Source: Acidithiobacillus_B sp049965315 (lineage in GTDB: Bacteria > Pseudomonadota > Gammaproteobacteria > Acidithiobacillales > Acidithiobacillaceae). Taken from it: 64,000 nucleotides of DNA. The notes under the pieces were generated by a model. It was not told the origin of the DNA. It saw only the letters and a program-made list of their open reading frames with translations, and searched no databases. Both the position numbers and the translations under genes were made by a program. The DNA lies in contig NZ_JBMFWL010000007.1 in assembly GCF_049965315.1 (NCBI RefSeq), positions 8,100 to 72,099 of the forward strand, read 5' to 3'. This document shows positions 7,660-16,296 of the stretch, piece after piece. Numbering within the stretch: the first letter of the stretch is position 1; each line of letters starts with the position of its first letter.

Positions 7660-8823
7660 ATGTCACCGGATCGTCCCGTTTTTGTAACCCATTCCGCCGG
7701 CGCACGCAAGGTGGCCCTAGCGCCGCCGGACCCGGATGCCTTGGCCGTCTCCCGGGAGCTGAGCGCAAGCATAGCCGCCGAGATCCAGGCCCAAGGCGGT
7801 GCCATTCCCTTTCGCCGTTACATGGAATTGGCCCTCTACGCCCCCGGTCTGGGCTACTATGTGGCCGGTCAGCAGCGCTTTGGGCCCGGCGGCGATTTCG
7901 TCACCGCCCCGGAGATGGGCGGACTGTTCGGCGCCACCCTGGCGCGGGCCGTGGCGCCCCTGCTGGGTCCCGACGGCGTGCTGGAGTTTGGCGCCGGCTC
8001 GGGGGCACTGGCCGCGCAGCTACTGGCCGCCCTGCCGCCCACGCCCTACACCATCCTGGAGGTCAGCCCGGATCTGGCGGAGCGCCAGCGCCAGCGGCTG
8101 GCGGGCCTGGGGGTGCGCTGGCCGAGCGCGTTGCCGGAGCATTGGTGTGGCGTGGTCCTGGCCAACGAAGTGCTGGACGCCATTCCGCCCCATCTTGTCG
8201 AGTTGGACGAGGCAGGCGTGCTCTGGGAGCTCGGTGTGGCCCTGGGTCCGGAGGGTTTTGTCTGGCGCCGTTTGCCCGCCGGCGATGCCCTGCGGGAACG
8301 TCTGGCGCCCTATCTGCCGCACTGGCCGCGCCCTTACCGCAGCGAGGTGAACCTCGCCGCCGAGGCCTGGCTGCGCGACGTGGCCGGGCGCCTGGAAAAG
8401 GGTGCCATCATCCTCATCGATTATGGCCACCGCGCCGCCGAGTATTATCTGCCCCAGCGCAGCATGGGCACCCTGCGCGCCTACTACCGCCAGCATTGGC
8501 TGGAAGACCCTTTTTATCTGCCCGGCCTGTGCGATCTTACGGCGCACCTGGACTTTGACGCCCTGCAAGGGGTGGGGGTGGCCGCGGGGCTCCAGGTGCA
8601 CAGTTACGATCCGCTGGCCCGCTTCCTCATCGCCAACGGCCTGACCGAAGCCTTCGGCGCGGCCAGCGCCAATGCCGATCCGCTCACCCGGATGCAACTG
8701 GCCAACGAAGCCAAACGCCTCACCCTGCCCCAGGAAATGGGAGAAAGTTTCAAGGTCCTCATCCTCAGCAAGGAGTCCCCATGCAGATCACCGTCTACGG
8801 CATCAAAAACTGCGACACCATGA
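7660..8823 (+). CDS. SAM-dependent methyltransferase, MidA/NDUFAF7 (DUF185) family
   Basis: This 387-residue protein matches the MidA/NDUFAF7 family; the human member methylates an arginine of a complex I subunit. Typical stretches are the N-terminal MELALYAPGLGYY, then GDFVTAPEMGGLFG, the SAM-binding LEFGAGSGALA, and ANEVLDAIP. The bacterial substrate is not known. The ATG at 7660 follows GAGG; a GTG at 7711 is an alternative closer to where homologs begin. Its 3' end overlaps the ArsC-like gene by 43 bases. Confidence 0.9.
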   Translation: MSPDRPVFVTHSAGARKVALAPPDPDALAVSRELSASIAAEIQAQGGAIPFRRYMELALYAPGLGYYVAGQQRFGPGGDFVTAPEMGGLFGATLARAVAPLLGPDGVLEFGAGSGALAAQLLAALPPTPYTILEVSPDLAERQRQRLAGLGVRWPSALPEHWCGVVLANEVLDAIPPHLVELDEAGVLWELGVALGPEGFVWRRLPAGDALRERLAPYLPHWPRPYRSEVNLAAEAWLRDVAGRLEKGAIILIDYGHRAAEYYLPQRSMGTLRAYYRQHWLEDPFYLPGLCDLTAHLDFDALQGVGVAAGLQVHSYDPLARFLIANGLTEAFGAASANADPLTRMQLANEAKRLTLPQEMGESFKVLILSKESPCRSPSTASKTATP

Positions 8824-9140
8824 AAAAGGCCTTTGCCTGGCTGGACGAGCAGGGCTTGGCCTACCAATTTCACGACTATAAAAAGGCCGGCGTGCCCGCG
8901 GCGCTGGTGGCGCAATGGGCGGCGCACTGGGGTTGGGAGGCCCTGCTCAAGAAGACCGGCACCACCTGGCGCAAGATCCCCGAAACAGAGCGCCTGGATC
9001 TGGACGAAGCCCGTGCCTTGGCCCTCCTGAGCGCCTACCCCAGCCTGATCCGCCGGCCCATCGTCATGGCCGATCAGGAACCGGTCTTGCTGGGTTTTGA
9101 TCCGGCTGTGTGGAGGCAGACATTATTGGCCAGCGCATAA
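8781..9140 (+). CDS. ArsC/Spx-family reductase-like protein (YffB type)
   Basis: A 119-residue thioredoxin-fold protein of the ArsC/Spx superfamily. It begins with ITVYGIKNCDTMKKA, where a single N-terminal cysteine in NCDT is the hallmark of the YffB-like branch. It also has the conserved RRPIVMAD segment near the C-terminus. This branch is usually annotated as arsenate reductase, but YffB-type members are not proven arsenate reductases. The gene starts inside the end of the methyltransferase gene. A long hairpin element begins 9 bases after the stop. Confidence 0.85.
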   Translation: MQITVYGIKNCDTMKKAFAWLDEQGLAYQFHDYKKAGVPAALVAQWAAHWGWEALLKKTGTTWRKIPETERLDLDEARALALLSAYPSLIRRPIVMADQEPVLLGFDPAVWRQTLLASA

Positions 9141-9149
9141 ACCTAGATT

Positions 9150-9333
9150 CGGCAGGTAGGGGGAGGTGTTTTTTGCTCCAGTGACCCTTGCCTGTTGTTC
9201 TACGGCTCATCCCGCTGGCAGGCGAAAACTCGCCTTGCGGGCTCAGACAGTTCGCCTGCCGGGCGCGGGCTTTCGCCAAGAACAACGACGGCGCGGACCG
9301 AAGTCGCGGCAAAACACCTCCCCCTACCTGCCG
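9150..9333 (+). repeat. Large hairpin element, copy 1 (184 bp)
   Basis: The outer arms (9150-9172 and 9311-9333) are a perfect 23-bp inverted repeat. Inside are two more nested pairs: GTTGTTCT (9194-9201) with AGAACAAC (9279-9286), and GGCAGGCGAA (9217-9226) with TTCGCCTGCC (9251-9260). The ~135-base core recurs at 45536-45718 in reverse orientation with about a dozen mismatches by eye. The outer arms of that copy differ in sequence but are still mutually complementary. The copy lies between convergent genes, 9 bases after the ArsC-like stop. It is either a structured 3'-UTR/terminator-like RNA or a non-coding mobile repeat; short ORFs across it are not convincing. Confidence 0.85.
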
Positions 9334-9378
9334 TGTTGGGATAAATATGGCGCCTAGTTCGCCACTGCAAAATCGGGC

Positions 9379-10971
9379 TCAGACCACGCCCTGGCTGCGC
9401 AGGTAATCCTCATAACTGCCCTTGAAATCGGTGAGGCCTTGGGGGGTGATTTCGAGGATGCGCGTGGCCAGGGAGGAGACGAATTCGCGGTCGTGGCTGA
9501 CAAAGATCAGCGTCCCGTCGTATTTCTCCAGGGCCTGGTTGAGGGATTCGATGGACTCCATGTCGAGATGGTTGGTGGGCTCGTCCAGGATGAGGACATT
9601 GGGCTGCTGCAGCATGAGCTTGCCGAAGAGCATCCGCCCCTTTTCCCCGCCCGAGAGCACCTTCACCGGCTTTTTGATCTGATCCTGGGAAAAGAGGAGG
9701 CGGCCGAGGGTGCCGCGGATCGCCTGCTCGTCATCCTGCGGCTTGCGCCACTGGTTCATCCAGTCGAAGAGGGAGAGATCTTTGGCAAATTCGCTGGCGT
9801 AATCCTGGGCGAAATAGCCGATCTGGGCGTTGTCCGACCATTTGATTTCCCCCTCGTCGGGTTCCATCTCTCCCACCAGACAGCGCAGCAGCGTCGTCTT
9901 GCCGAGGCCGTTGGAACCGATGAGGGCGATATGCTCCCCCGCTTCCACATGCAAACGCAGCTTGCGAAACAGGGTGTTGCCGTCGAAGCCCTTGCTGATG
10001 CCCTTGATCTCCAGGGCATTGCGATAGAGTTTCTTGTCCTGGTTGAAGACCAGATAGGGATTCTGGCGGCTGGAGGGCTTGACGTCTTCGAGCTTGATCT
10101 TTTCCATCTGCCGGGCCCGGGAGGTGGCTTGTTTGGCCTTGGAGGCATTGGCGGAAAAACGGCTGACAAAGCTTTGCAGTTCGGCGATTTTTTCCTTTTT
10201 CTTGCTGTTGTCGGCCAGGAGCTGGTCGCGCACCAGGGTGGAAGCCGTCATGTACTCGTCATAGTTGCCGGGGTAGATGCGCAGTTCGCCATAGTCCAGG
10301 TCGGCCATGTGGGTGCAGACGCTGTTGAGGAAATGGCGGTCATGGGAAATGATGATGACCGTGCTGTTGAGGCCGTTGATGAGGTCTTCCAGCCAGCGGA
10401 TGGTGTTGATGTCGAGGTTGTTGGTGGGCTCGTCGAGGAGCAGGATCTCGGGGTCGGCAAAGAGCGCCTGGGCCAGCAATACCCGCAGTTTCCAGCCAGG
10501 GGCCACGGCCGCCATGAGACCGTTGTGCTGTTCCATGGGAATGCCCACGCCGATCAGCAGTTCCCCGGCCCGGGACTCGGCGGTATAGCCGTCCAGTTCG
10601 GCGAATTCCACTTCCAGGTCGGCCACCTGCATGCCTTCGGCCGCGCTCATCTCGGGCAGGGCATAGAGGCGTTCCCGCTCCTGTTTCACGCGCCACAGCT
10701 CGGCATGGCCCATGATGACGGTATCCAGCACCGTGCATTGCTCAAAGGCGAACTGGTCCTGGCGCAACTTGCCCAGGCGTTCGCCGGCACTGAGGCTCAC
10801 GGTGCCGGAGCTGGGTTCCAGATCGCCGCCGAGGATCTTCATCAGCGTCGTCTTGCCGCTGCCGTTGGCCCCGATGAGTCCGTAGCGGTTGCCGTCGCCG
10901 AACTTGACGGAGATGTTTTCAAAGAGGGGCTTGGCCCCGAACTGCATGGTGATGTTCGCTGTGCTGAGCAA
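9379..10971 (-). CDS. ABC-F family ATPase (YbiT-like)
   Basis: ABC-F proteins carry two ABC ATPase domains and no membrane domain, and act on the ribosome. Both cassettes are visible. The first Walker A is GANGSGKTT (residues 34-42) with LLLDEPTNNLD; the second has GSNGLGKTT with LILDEPTNHLD. Between them is the linker helix characteristic of the group. The N-terminal MLSTANITMQFG matches YbiT-type starts, so I prefer TTG 10971 (530 residues). An upstream in-frame ATG at 11058 would add 29 residues with no family resemblance. A TAATAT just beyond 11058 could be its promoter. Confidence 0.93.
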   Translation of the reverse strand: MLSTANITMQFGAKPLFENISVKFGDGNRYGLIGANGSGKTTLMKILGGDLEPSSGTVSLSAGERLGKLRQDQFAFEQCTVLDTVIMGHAELWRVKQERERLYALPEMSAAEGMQVADLEVEFAELDGYTAESRAGELLIGVGIPMEQHNGLMAAVAPGWKLRVLLAQALFADPEILLLDEPTNNLDINTIRWLEDLINGLNSTVIIISHDRHFLNSVCTHMADLDYGELRIYPGNYDEYMTASTLVRDQLLADNSKKKEKIAELQSFVSRFSANASKAKQATSRARQMEKIKLEDVKPSSRQNPYLVFNQDKKLYRNALEIKGISKGFDGNTLFRKLRLHVEAGEHIALIGSNGLGKTTLLRCLVGEMEPDEGEIKWSDNAQIGYFAQDYASEFAKDLSLFDWMNQWRKPQDDEQAIRGTLGRLLFSQDQIKKPVKVLSGGEKGRMLFGKLMLQQPNVLILDEPTNHLDMESIESLNQALEKYDGTLIFVSHDREFVSSLATRILEITPQGLTDFKGSYEDYLRSQGVV

Positions 10972-11149
10972 GGTCTGGTTCCGAAAGGTGAGTGAGAAAA
11001 AACCACGTGGATCTGCGGGCGGCTCGCAACGGGGGGCGGGGGTCGTCCGCTGCTCCATGGATGCAAGGTTTCCGCTATATTACCATAAAATCACGGGATG
11101 TTTGGATTGCTCCAGTCTCCCATGCCGTTTCAGCCCGCAAAGGAAATCC

Positions 11150-11695
11150 ATGCGTTACCGCAAGTCCGCCGCGCTTTTCGCCATCCTGCTCCCCGCTCTT
11201 CTCCTCTCCGGCTGTGCCACTACGGCGCAGATCAGCCCGCCCACAGCCATGACAGCGACGCAGGCCTCGCGGACCGCCACCCTGGCCCTGCGCGCGGCCC
11301 GGGAGGCCCGGCAGAAGGAAGCCGCGATCCGGGCGCAAAAGGCCCAGGCGGCGCAAGCGTTCTGCAGCCGCTGGCAGCGGGGCCTGCGCCTGGCCAGGCG
11401 CAACCTGATGGGCTGTGCGCAGATGCCGGCGAGGGAGCAGCCCTTCTGCTGGGATGCGGTGTCCCAGTGGAGCGCGGACGAAGGGACGGCCTTTACCCGG
11501 CTGTCCGTTGTGCTGAGCAACACCCCTTTCTACGCCGCCAGCCGGCAGGCGGCGACATTTTTTTCTCTCTCCCAATCCTGGATCAGCGCCTGCCGGAAAG
11601 ATCACGAATCCTGCGCCGCTGCGCCTCAGGTTACCAGGATGCAATCCCTCAAGGCGCAGGTGAACGCCCGTTGCCAGACCCTGCCCTTACGCTGA
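11150..11695 (+). CDS. Predicted lipoprotein of unknown function
   Basis: A 181-residue protein with an N-terminal signal peptide (basic MRYRK, hydrophobic stretch) ending in the lipobox LLSG-Cys22. It is therefore expected to be lipid-anchored after export. The mature part is rich in Ala, Arg and Gln helices and contains seven further cysteines, several of which could form disulfides in the periplasm. I do not recognise a family. AAAGGAAATCC precedes the ATG as a good ribosome site. The stop overlaps the convergent dipeptidase gene by 9 bases. Confidence 0.8.
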   Translation: MRYRKSAALFAILLPALLLSGCATTAQISPPTAMTATQASRTATLALRAAREARQKEAAIRAQKAQAAQAFCSRWQRGLRLARRNLMGCAQMPAREQPFCWDAVSQWSADEGTAFTRLSVVLSNTPFYAASRQAATFFSLSQSWISACRKDHESCAAAPQVTRMQSLKAQVNARCQTLPLR

Positions 11696-12349
11696 CGGCG
11701 CCGGTTCCGCTCCCAGGGGAAAATCGAAATAACGCTCCGGGTAGGGCTCATTGCGCAGGGTGAAGTGCCACCACTCCAGCGGGCTTTGCCCAAAGCCCTG
11801 GGCGCGCATGAGTTGCTGCAGCAGGAGGCGGTTGGCCCTTTCCTGGAGGCCGATGGCGACGGCATGGGGCCAGGATGCGGGGCCAAAGAAGTCGAACTCC
11901 GTCCCCATGGGGAGGGTGTCTCCCGCCGCACTCCGCGCGCAGAGGGTGAGATCCACCGTGCTGCCCCGGCTATGGCTGGAACGCGCCGCCAGATAGCCGG
12001 CGGCAAAGAGTTCGGCCTTGGCCAGGCTGGGATGAAAGCGTTGGCGAAGCCGCGCATCCTCCACCCCATCCCCGGCCCAGCACAGGAAATGCCGCACCGC
12101 CCGCGCCGGGCGATAGGCATCCAGGATCAGCAGGGAGAGATCCATGGCCAGCAAGGCCTCCTGCACCGGAAGCAGGGCCCGGGCCGCCGCCTCGCTGAGC
12201 CAGGGCCGGGGGTCTGTATAACCAGCCACCGGAGCGCCGGTAAAATTATTCGGCCCGGCATAGCGCAGGTCGCAATGCAGCTCCGGGATGACTCGTAGCA
12301 GATCCACAAAATCCGGCGGGCGCTTTTCATTCATTTCAGGCAATACCAT
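11687..12349 (-). CDS. ddpX: D-alanyl-D-alanine dipeptidase (VanX/DdpX family)
   Basis: These zinc peptidases hydrolyse D-Ala-D-Ala, recycling cell-wall dipeptide. The 220-residue protein has the peptidase M15D zinc site: His126 and Asp133 in SSHSRGSTVDL and His195 in EWWHF, with Glu192 as the catalytic base. NNFTG near residue 35 and DAYRPARAV are also typical. The ATG at 12349 lies very close to GGAGG; a TTG at 12343 has better spacing. No vancomycin-type ligase is nearby, so a nutritional or recycling role is likelier than resistance. Confidence 0.9.
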   Translation of the reverse strand: MVLPEMNEKRPPDFVDLLRVIPELHCDLRYAGPNNFTGAPVAGYTDPRPWLSEAAARALLPVQEALLAMDLSLLILDAYRPARAVRHFLCWAGDGVEDARLRQRFHPSLAKAELFAAGYLAARSSHSRGSTVDLTLCARSAAGDTLPMGTEFDFFGPASWPHAVAIGLQERANRLLLQQLMRAQGFGQSPLEWWHFTLRNEPYPERYFDFPLGAEPAPSA

Positions 12350-12657
12350 ATCCTCCAACCGGTGTTTCAACAATGCCAAGCTGGCCGCTATCCTGGCAGC
12401 CCATACCATGGGATCGATACGCTGTTCGCTGTCCAGCGCGGCCACAAAGGGAGTTATTGCCAGTGGCCCATCCTATGCCGAAGCCTACCGCCATGGCATT
12501 GATGTGGCGATGAATATTTTCCATTCGCCAGGGCGGGAAAGGCGCCGGTTTCTACCCATGCCGCGACTGGACAAATAATTAAAATTTAATATATGGTTAA
12601 AAGAGATGCCCGGAATCGGGTTATCTCTTTTCATTATATCACGAAAGGAAGCAACTG
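12350..12657. promoter_or_regulatory. Divergent control region before the sucrose operon, with 5' leader hairpin
   Basis: This 308-base stretch separates the minus-strand dipeptidase from the plus-strand MscS/sucrose operon. I see no convincing gene. It ends in a strikingly AT-rich patch (about 12575-12600). TGGACA (12568-12573) and TATATG (12590-12595), 16 bases apart, form a candidate promoter. Just after it, AAAAGAGAT (12599-12607) pairs with ATCTCTTTT (12623-12631), with CCCG/CGGG stacked inside. If the promoter is right, the mRNA would begin almost exactly with this hairpin. AAAGGAAG before 12658 is the ribosome site. Confidence 0.5.
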
Positions 12658-13224
12658 ATGGAACTCGTGCGACACCTGATCAGTGATCCGGACTGGTGGT
12701 TGAAAAGGCTGCTTGCCAGCATCTTGCTGATCCTGGGATATTGGCTCATTAACCGTGTCCTGGGCAATGCCATCACCAGTCTCAATGGCCTGCTCAAAAA
12801 ACACCGGCCCATATCCAGATCCATATCCAGCAGCTATGCGGCCATCTTCCGACGGGTAATGCGTTGGGCCCTTGGACTGTTGCTGCTGGTGCTCATTCTG
12901 CGGGTCTGGGGCGCCGATGTGTCGGTGGTCTGGACGACCTTTGTGGGCATGCTGGCCGTCATCGGCGTGGGCCTTCTGGCCACGTGGACCATGGCGAGCA
13001 ATGTCACTGCGCGCTTTTTCATCTGGTTCTGGCAACCCGTGCGCCTGGGCCAGCGCATCGAGATCTTTCCGGAAAATCTCTGCGGCCGGGTGACGGAAGA
13101 AAACCTCATGTTTACCGAATTGCGCCAGGATGACGGGCATGTCATCGTCATTCCCAACAATCTGCTTTTCCAGCGCGTCATCCGTCGCGCTCCGGAGAAT
13201 GGTCCGGGGGACAAAAAGGAATGA
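12658..13224 (+). CDS. Small MscS-family mechanosensitive channel protein
   Basis: A 188-residue inner-membrane protein. It has hydrophobic helices at about residues 18-36, 65-84 and 92-112, then a beta-type segment VRLGQRIEIF followed by GRVTEENLMFTELR and VIVIPNNLLF. These are the hallmarks of the MscS pore-lining helix and beta domain. It is shorter than E. coli MscS (286 residues) and lacks the large C-terminal cage. It is the first gene of the sucrose operon and overlaps the kinase gene by 4 bases. This suggests a channel that releases solute after osmotic down-shock. Confidence 0.85.
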   Translation: MELVRHLISDPDWWLKRLLASILLILGYWLINRVLGNAITSLNGLLKKHRPISRSISSSYAAIFRRVMRWALGLLLLVLILRVWGADVSVVWTTFVGMLAVIGVGLLATWTMASNVTARFFIWFWQPVRLGQRIEIFPENLCGRVTEENLMFTELRQDDGHVIVIPNNLLFQRVIRRAPENGPGDKKE

Positions 13225-14162
13225 CCATGGCAGGGCAGATGGCGCGCCCGCCGAGCATGGCCGAGCGTGCGCGCCGGGAAGGACTCGTTTTTGGGGAATG
13301 TCTCTTTGACCATTTTCCCGATGGCGATCGGGTGGGCGGTGCTCCCCTCAATGTGGCCCGTCACCTCTGGGCACTGGGGCAGCAGCCGTTGCTGGTGAGC
13401 CGCGTCGGGCAGGATGCCCGGGGCGCGCGTATCCGTGCCCTTCTGGGCGCTTGGGGAATGGATGGGCGCGGCCTCCAGGAAGACCCCCAACGCCCTACGG
13501 GCAGGGTCGAGGTGGCGCCCGATGCCGTTCCGGGTCACCAATTCCGCATCCTTCCTCGGCAGGCCTACGACCGGATTGCCTGGCCCGCCGGATTGCCCCC
13601 CGCGGCGCCGATCGCTTTCCTCTATCACGGCACCCTGGCCCTGCGGGAGCCGGGTTCGCGGAGCACCTGGGAGCGCTTGGCGGGGCTGAGTGATTGGCGT
13701 TTTGTGGACCTCAACCTGCGGGCGCCCTGGTGGACGGCCGATTTGCTGGCGGCCGTGCTCCCCGGGACTCGGGTGCTCAAACTGAACGCGGACGAACTGG
13801 ATATCCTGGATGAAGTTTTTTCCCTGCATGGGGAAGGGAGGCAAGGTCGGGTGGCCGACCTGGCGCAACGCTTTGCCATCGGGGAGGTGCTCCTCACCAG
13901 GGGCGCGGCGGGCGCGGCTGCCTGGGAGGCGGGCCGCTGGCAGGAATGCCCGGCCCCGGTGGTGCAGGTCGAGGATACCGTCGGCGCCGGTGACGCCTTT
14001 GCGGCGGTGTGGATGGCGGGCATCCTGCGCGGCTGGTCGCTGGATCTGCGCCTCGCCCGCGCCCAGGCGCTGGCCGCGGCCATCTGCGCCATACGCGGGG
14101 CGCTGCCCGGCGACCCCGCATTTTATTCCCCCTTCCTCCGCGCCTGGGGGCTGCAACCATGA
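13221..14162 (+). CDS. PfkB-family sugar kinase, probable fructokinase
   Basis: A 313-residue ribokinase-fold kinase. The N-terminal GECLFDHFPDGDRVGGAPLNVARHL contains the sugar-binding glycine turn. The C-terminal DTVGAGDAF motif carries the catalytic base (Asp258) and the anion hole. Because the gene lies between an MscS-like gene and the sucrose-phosphate synthase gene, with ATGA overlaps on both sides, fructose is the most likely substrate. It would phosphorylate the fructose released by sucrose synthase to fructose 6-phosphate, which the next enzyme uses. Confidence 0.88.
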   Translation: MTMAGQMARPPSMAERARREGLVFGECLFDHFPDGDRVGGAPLNVARHLWALGQQPLLVSRVGQDARGARIRALLGAWGMDGRGLQEDPQRPTGRVEVAPDAVPGHQFRILPRQAYDRIAWPAGLPPAAPIAFLYHGTLALREPGSRSTWERLAGLSDWRFVDLNLRAPWWTADLLAAVLPGTRVLKLNADELDILDEVFSLHGEGRQGRVADLAQRFAIGEVLLTRGAAGAAAWEAGRWQECPAPVVQVEDTVGAGDAFAAVWMAGILRGWSLDLRLARAQALAAAICAIRGALPGDPAFYSPFLRAWGLQP

Positions 14163-16294
14163 CGGACCATGATGGGCTTTACATCCTGATGCTGAGTCTC
14201 CATGGGCGGATTCGCGGCGAGCCGGAACTGGGGGTCGATGCGGATACCGGCGGGCAGGTGGGCTATGTGCTGGACCTGATCAAGGCGCTGGACAGCGATC
14301 CTGCGGTAGCGCAAGTGGACCTGCTCACGCGGCGCATCATGGATTCGCATGTGGACGCCGCCTACGGGCAAGAAGAAGAACTTTTGGGGAAGAAGAGCCG
14401 CATCGTGCGTCTCCCCTTCGGCCCGCGGCGCTACCTGCGCAAGGAGCTTCTCTGGACCCACCTGGACTGCCTGGTGGACCGCTGCCTGCAGTTCATCCGC
14501 GCCCAGGGTCGCATCCCCGACCTCATCCACAGCCATTACGCCGATGCGGGTTACGTCGGCGTGCGCCTGGCCAGACTGCTGGGGGTGCCGCTGGTGCATA
14601 CGGGCCACTCCCTGGGGCGCAGCAAGCGCGCACGTCTCCTGGCGGCGGGCCACAAGGAAACGACCATTGATCGCGAATTCCATTTTCCGCAACGGATCGC
14701 CGCCGAAGAGGAAGTCCTCAGCGAGGCGGCCCTGGTCATTGCCAGCACGCAGCAGGAAGTGGAGGAGCAATATGGCCGCTATGCGGGACATCAGCGTGTC
14801 CCCTATGCGGTGATCCCGCCCGGGGTGCACCTGTCCCGTTTTGCCCCCGGCAGGCGGCGGGGCGCAACGGCCTTGCTGGCGAGCTTGCGCCGTTTTTTGC
14901 ATGATCCCCTGCGTCCGCCCATTCTCGCCATCGCCCGGCCCGATGAAAAAAAGAATTTCGGCCGCCTGCTCCAGGCCTATGGCGAGTCGCCTGCACTGCA
15001 GGCCAGGGCCAATCTCATCCTCATCATGGGCCAGCGCGAAGATCTCAAGGCCCTGGACCATCATGCGCGGCAGGTGATCGAGGGCGTTCTGCAGGATATC
15101 GACCGCTACGATCTCTATGGCAAGGTGGCCATTCCCAAGCACCATGAGGCGGAGGAGATTCCCGAATATTATCGTTTCGCGGCCATCCACAAGGGGGTCT
15201 TCATCAATCCCGCCCTCACCGAGCCCTTCGGCCTGACGCTGCTGGAGGCCGCGGCATCGGGATTGCCGGTGGTGGCCACGGCCAATGGCGGTCCCCAGGA
15301 GATCCTGCGCCATTGCCACAACGGCCTGTTGGTGGACCCCCTGGACATCGAGGCCATGGGCAACGCCTTGCATCATGTCCTGGAAGATGGCGCGGCCTGG
15401 CGGCGCTGGGCGCGGAACGGTTTGAACGGTGTGCGCCGGGTCTACAATTGGGAGGCTCATGCCGGTCGTTACCTTATGGAGTTGAAAAAACTCCTGCGCC
15501 GCCAGCGCAAATCACAGCGGCGCCAACGCGTGGCCCTGCATGAAACCCACAATATCCTGCCCCTGGCGCGGCAGGTGATCATGACCGACATCGACAATAC
15601 CCTGGTGGGAGATGCGGCCGGAACCAGGGCGCTGCTGGCCTGGCTGGATGCCCACCCGCAAGTGGCCTTTGGCGTCGCCACGGGACGTAATCTCAAGCAA
15701 ACCCTGAGCATCCTGAAGGAGCATGAGATCCCGCGCCCCGACATCCTGATCACGGACGTGGGGACCAGGATCGTCTATGGCGCCAAGCTGCGCGATGACC
15801 TGGGCTGGGCGGGGCACCTGCGCCACCGCTGGTGGCGCGACGGCGTGCTGGAGGCCCTGCGGGACTGCCCGGGTTTGCGCCTGCAGGAGGCATTTACCCA
15901 GAGCGAGTTCAAGGTGAGCTATTTTACCGATCCGCGGCGCCCGCCCGCGCCGGCGGACCTGCGCCGCCGCCTGCGCGGGAACCATATCGCGGCCAATCTG
16001 GTCTTCTCTCATGGGCGCTTCCTCGACGTGCTCCCGGCGCGGGCCTCCAAGGGCCACGCCATTCGCTTCCTCGCCTTCCGCTGGGGCCTGCCCCTGGGGG
16101 CGTTCCTGGCGGCCGGGGATTCGGGCAATGACATCGAGATGCTGGGCGGTGAAATGCTGGGCGTGGTGGTGGGCAACCATAGCACCGAACTGGCCCAGCT
16201 CAAGGGCAGTCATCATGTCTATTTCGCCCAAGGGGATTACGCCTTCGGGATTCTGGAAGGCATCGAACACTACGGCTTCGCCAAGGAGAAATAG
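14159..16294 (+). CDS. Fused sucrose-phosphate synthase / HAD-type sucrose-phosphatase
   Basis: A 711-residue, two-domain protein. Residues ~1-460 are a GT4 glycosyltransferase: DADTGGQVGYVLDLI near the start, HTGHSLGRSKR in the middle, and the E-x7-E region TEPFGLTLLEAA. This part would join NDP-glucose and fructose 6-phosphate. Residues ~470-711 are a HAD phosphatase of the sucrose-phosphatase type, with the nucleophile pair Asp477/Asp479 (TDIDNTLVG) and the late GDSGND motif. Together they would yield free sucrose. It overlaps the kinase stop (ATGA) and is followed 2 bases later by sucrose synthase. Confidence 0.93.
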   Translation: MTDHDGLYILMLSLHGRIRGEPELGVDADTGGQVGYVLDLIKALDSDPAVAQVDLLTRRIMDSHVDAAYGQEEELLGKKSRIVRLPFGPRRYLRKELLWTHLDCLVDRCLQFIRAQGRIPDLIHSHYADAGYVGVRLARLLGVPLVHTGHSLGRSKRARLLAAGHKETTIDREFHFPQRIAAEEEVLSEAALVIASTQQEVEEQYGRYAGHQRVPYAVIPPGVHLSRFAPGRRRGATALLASLRRFLHDPLRPPILAIARPDEKKNFGRLLQAYGESPALQARANLILIMGQREDLKALDHHARQVIEGVLQDIDRYDLYGKVAIPKHHEAEEIPEYYRFAAIHKGVFINPALTEPFGLTLLEAAASGLPVVATANGGPQEILRHCHNGLLVDPLDIEAMGNALHHVLEDGAAWRRWARNGLNGVRRVYNWEAHAGRYLMELKKLLRRQRKSQRRQRVALHETHNILPLARQVIMTDIDNTLVGDAAGTRALLAWLDAHPQVAFGVATGRNLKQTLSILKEHEIPRPDILITDVGTRIVYGAKLRDDLGWAGHLRHRWWRDGVLEALRDCPGLRLQEAFTQSEFKVSYFTDPRRPPAPADLRRRLRGNHIAANLVFSHGRFLDVLPARASKGHAIRFLAFRWGLPLGAFLAAGDSGNDIEMLGGEMLGVVVGNHSTELAQLKGSHHVYFAQGDYAFGILEGIEHYGFAKEK

Positions 16295-16296
16295 CC

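Noticed and set aside
8781..9140. Arsenic-resistance operon
   Set aside because: The ArsC-like gene is of the YffB/Spx branch and has no arsR, arsB or arsA near it.
9064..9357. Small ORFs over the hairpin element (both copies)
   Set aside because: The DNA is dominated by nested palindromes and the frames are not preserved between the two copies; non-coding structure explains it.
11687..12349. Vancomycin-resistance cassette suggested by the VanX-like gene
   Set aside because: No VanA/VanH-type ligase or dehydrogenase and no VanRS partner next to it; stand-alone members are common cell-wall dipeptide recyclers.
12288..12578. 96-codon plus-strand ORF over the dipeptidase start
   Set aside because: Overlaps the conserved gene and lacks family features; the downstream AT-rich part looks like promoter DNA.
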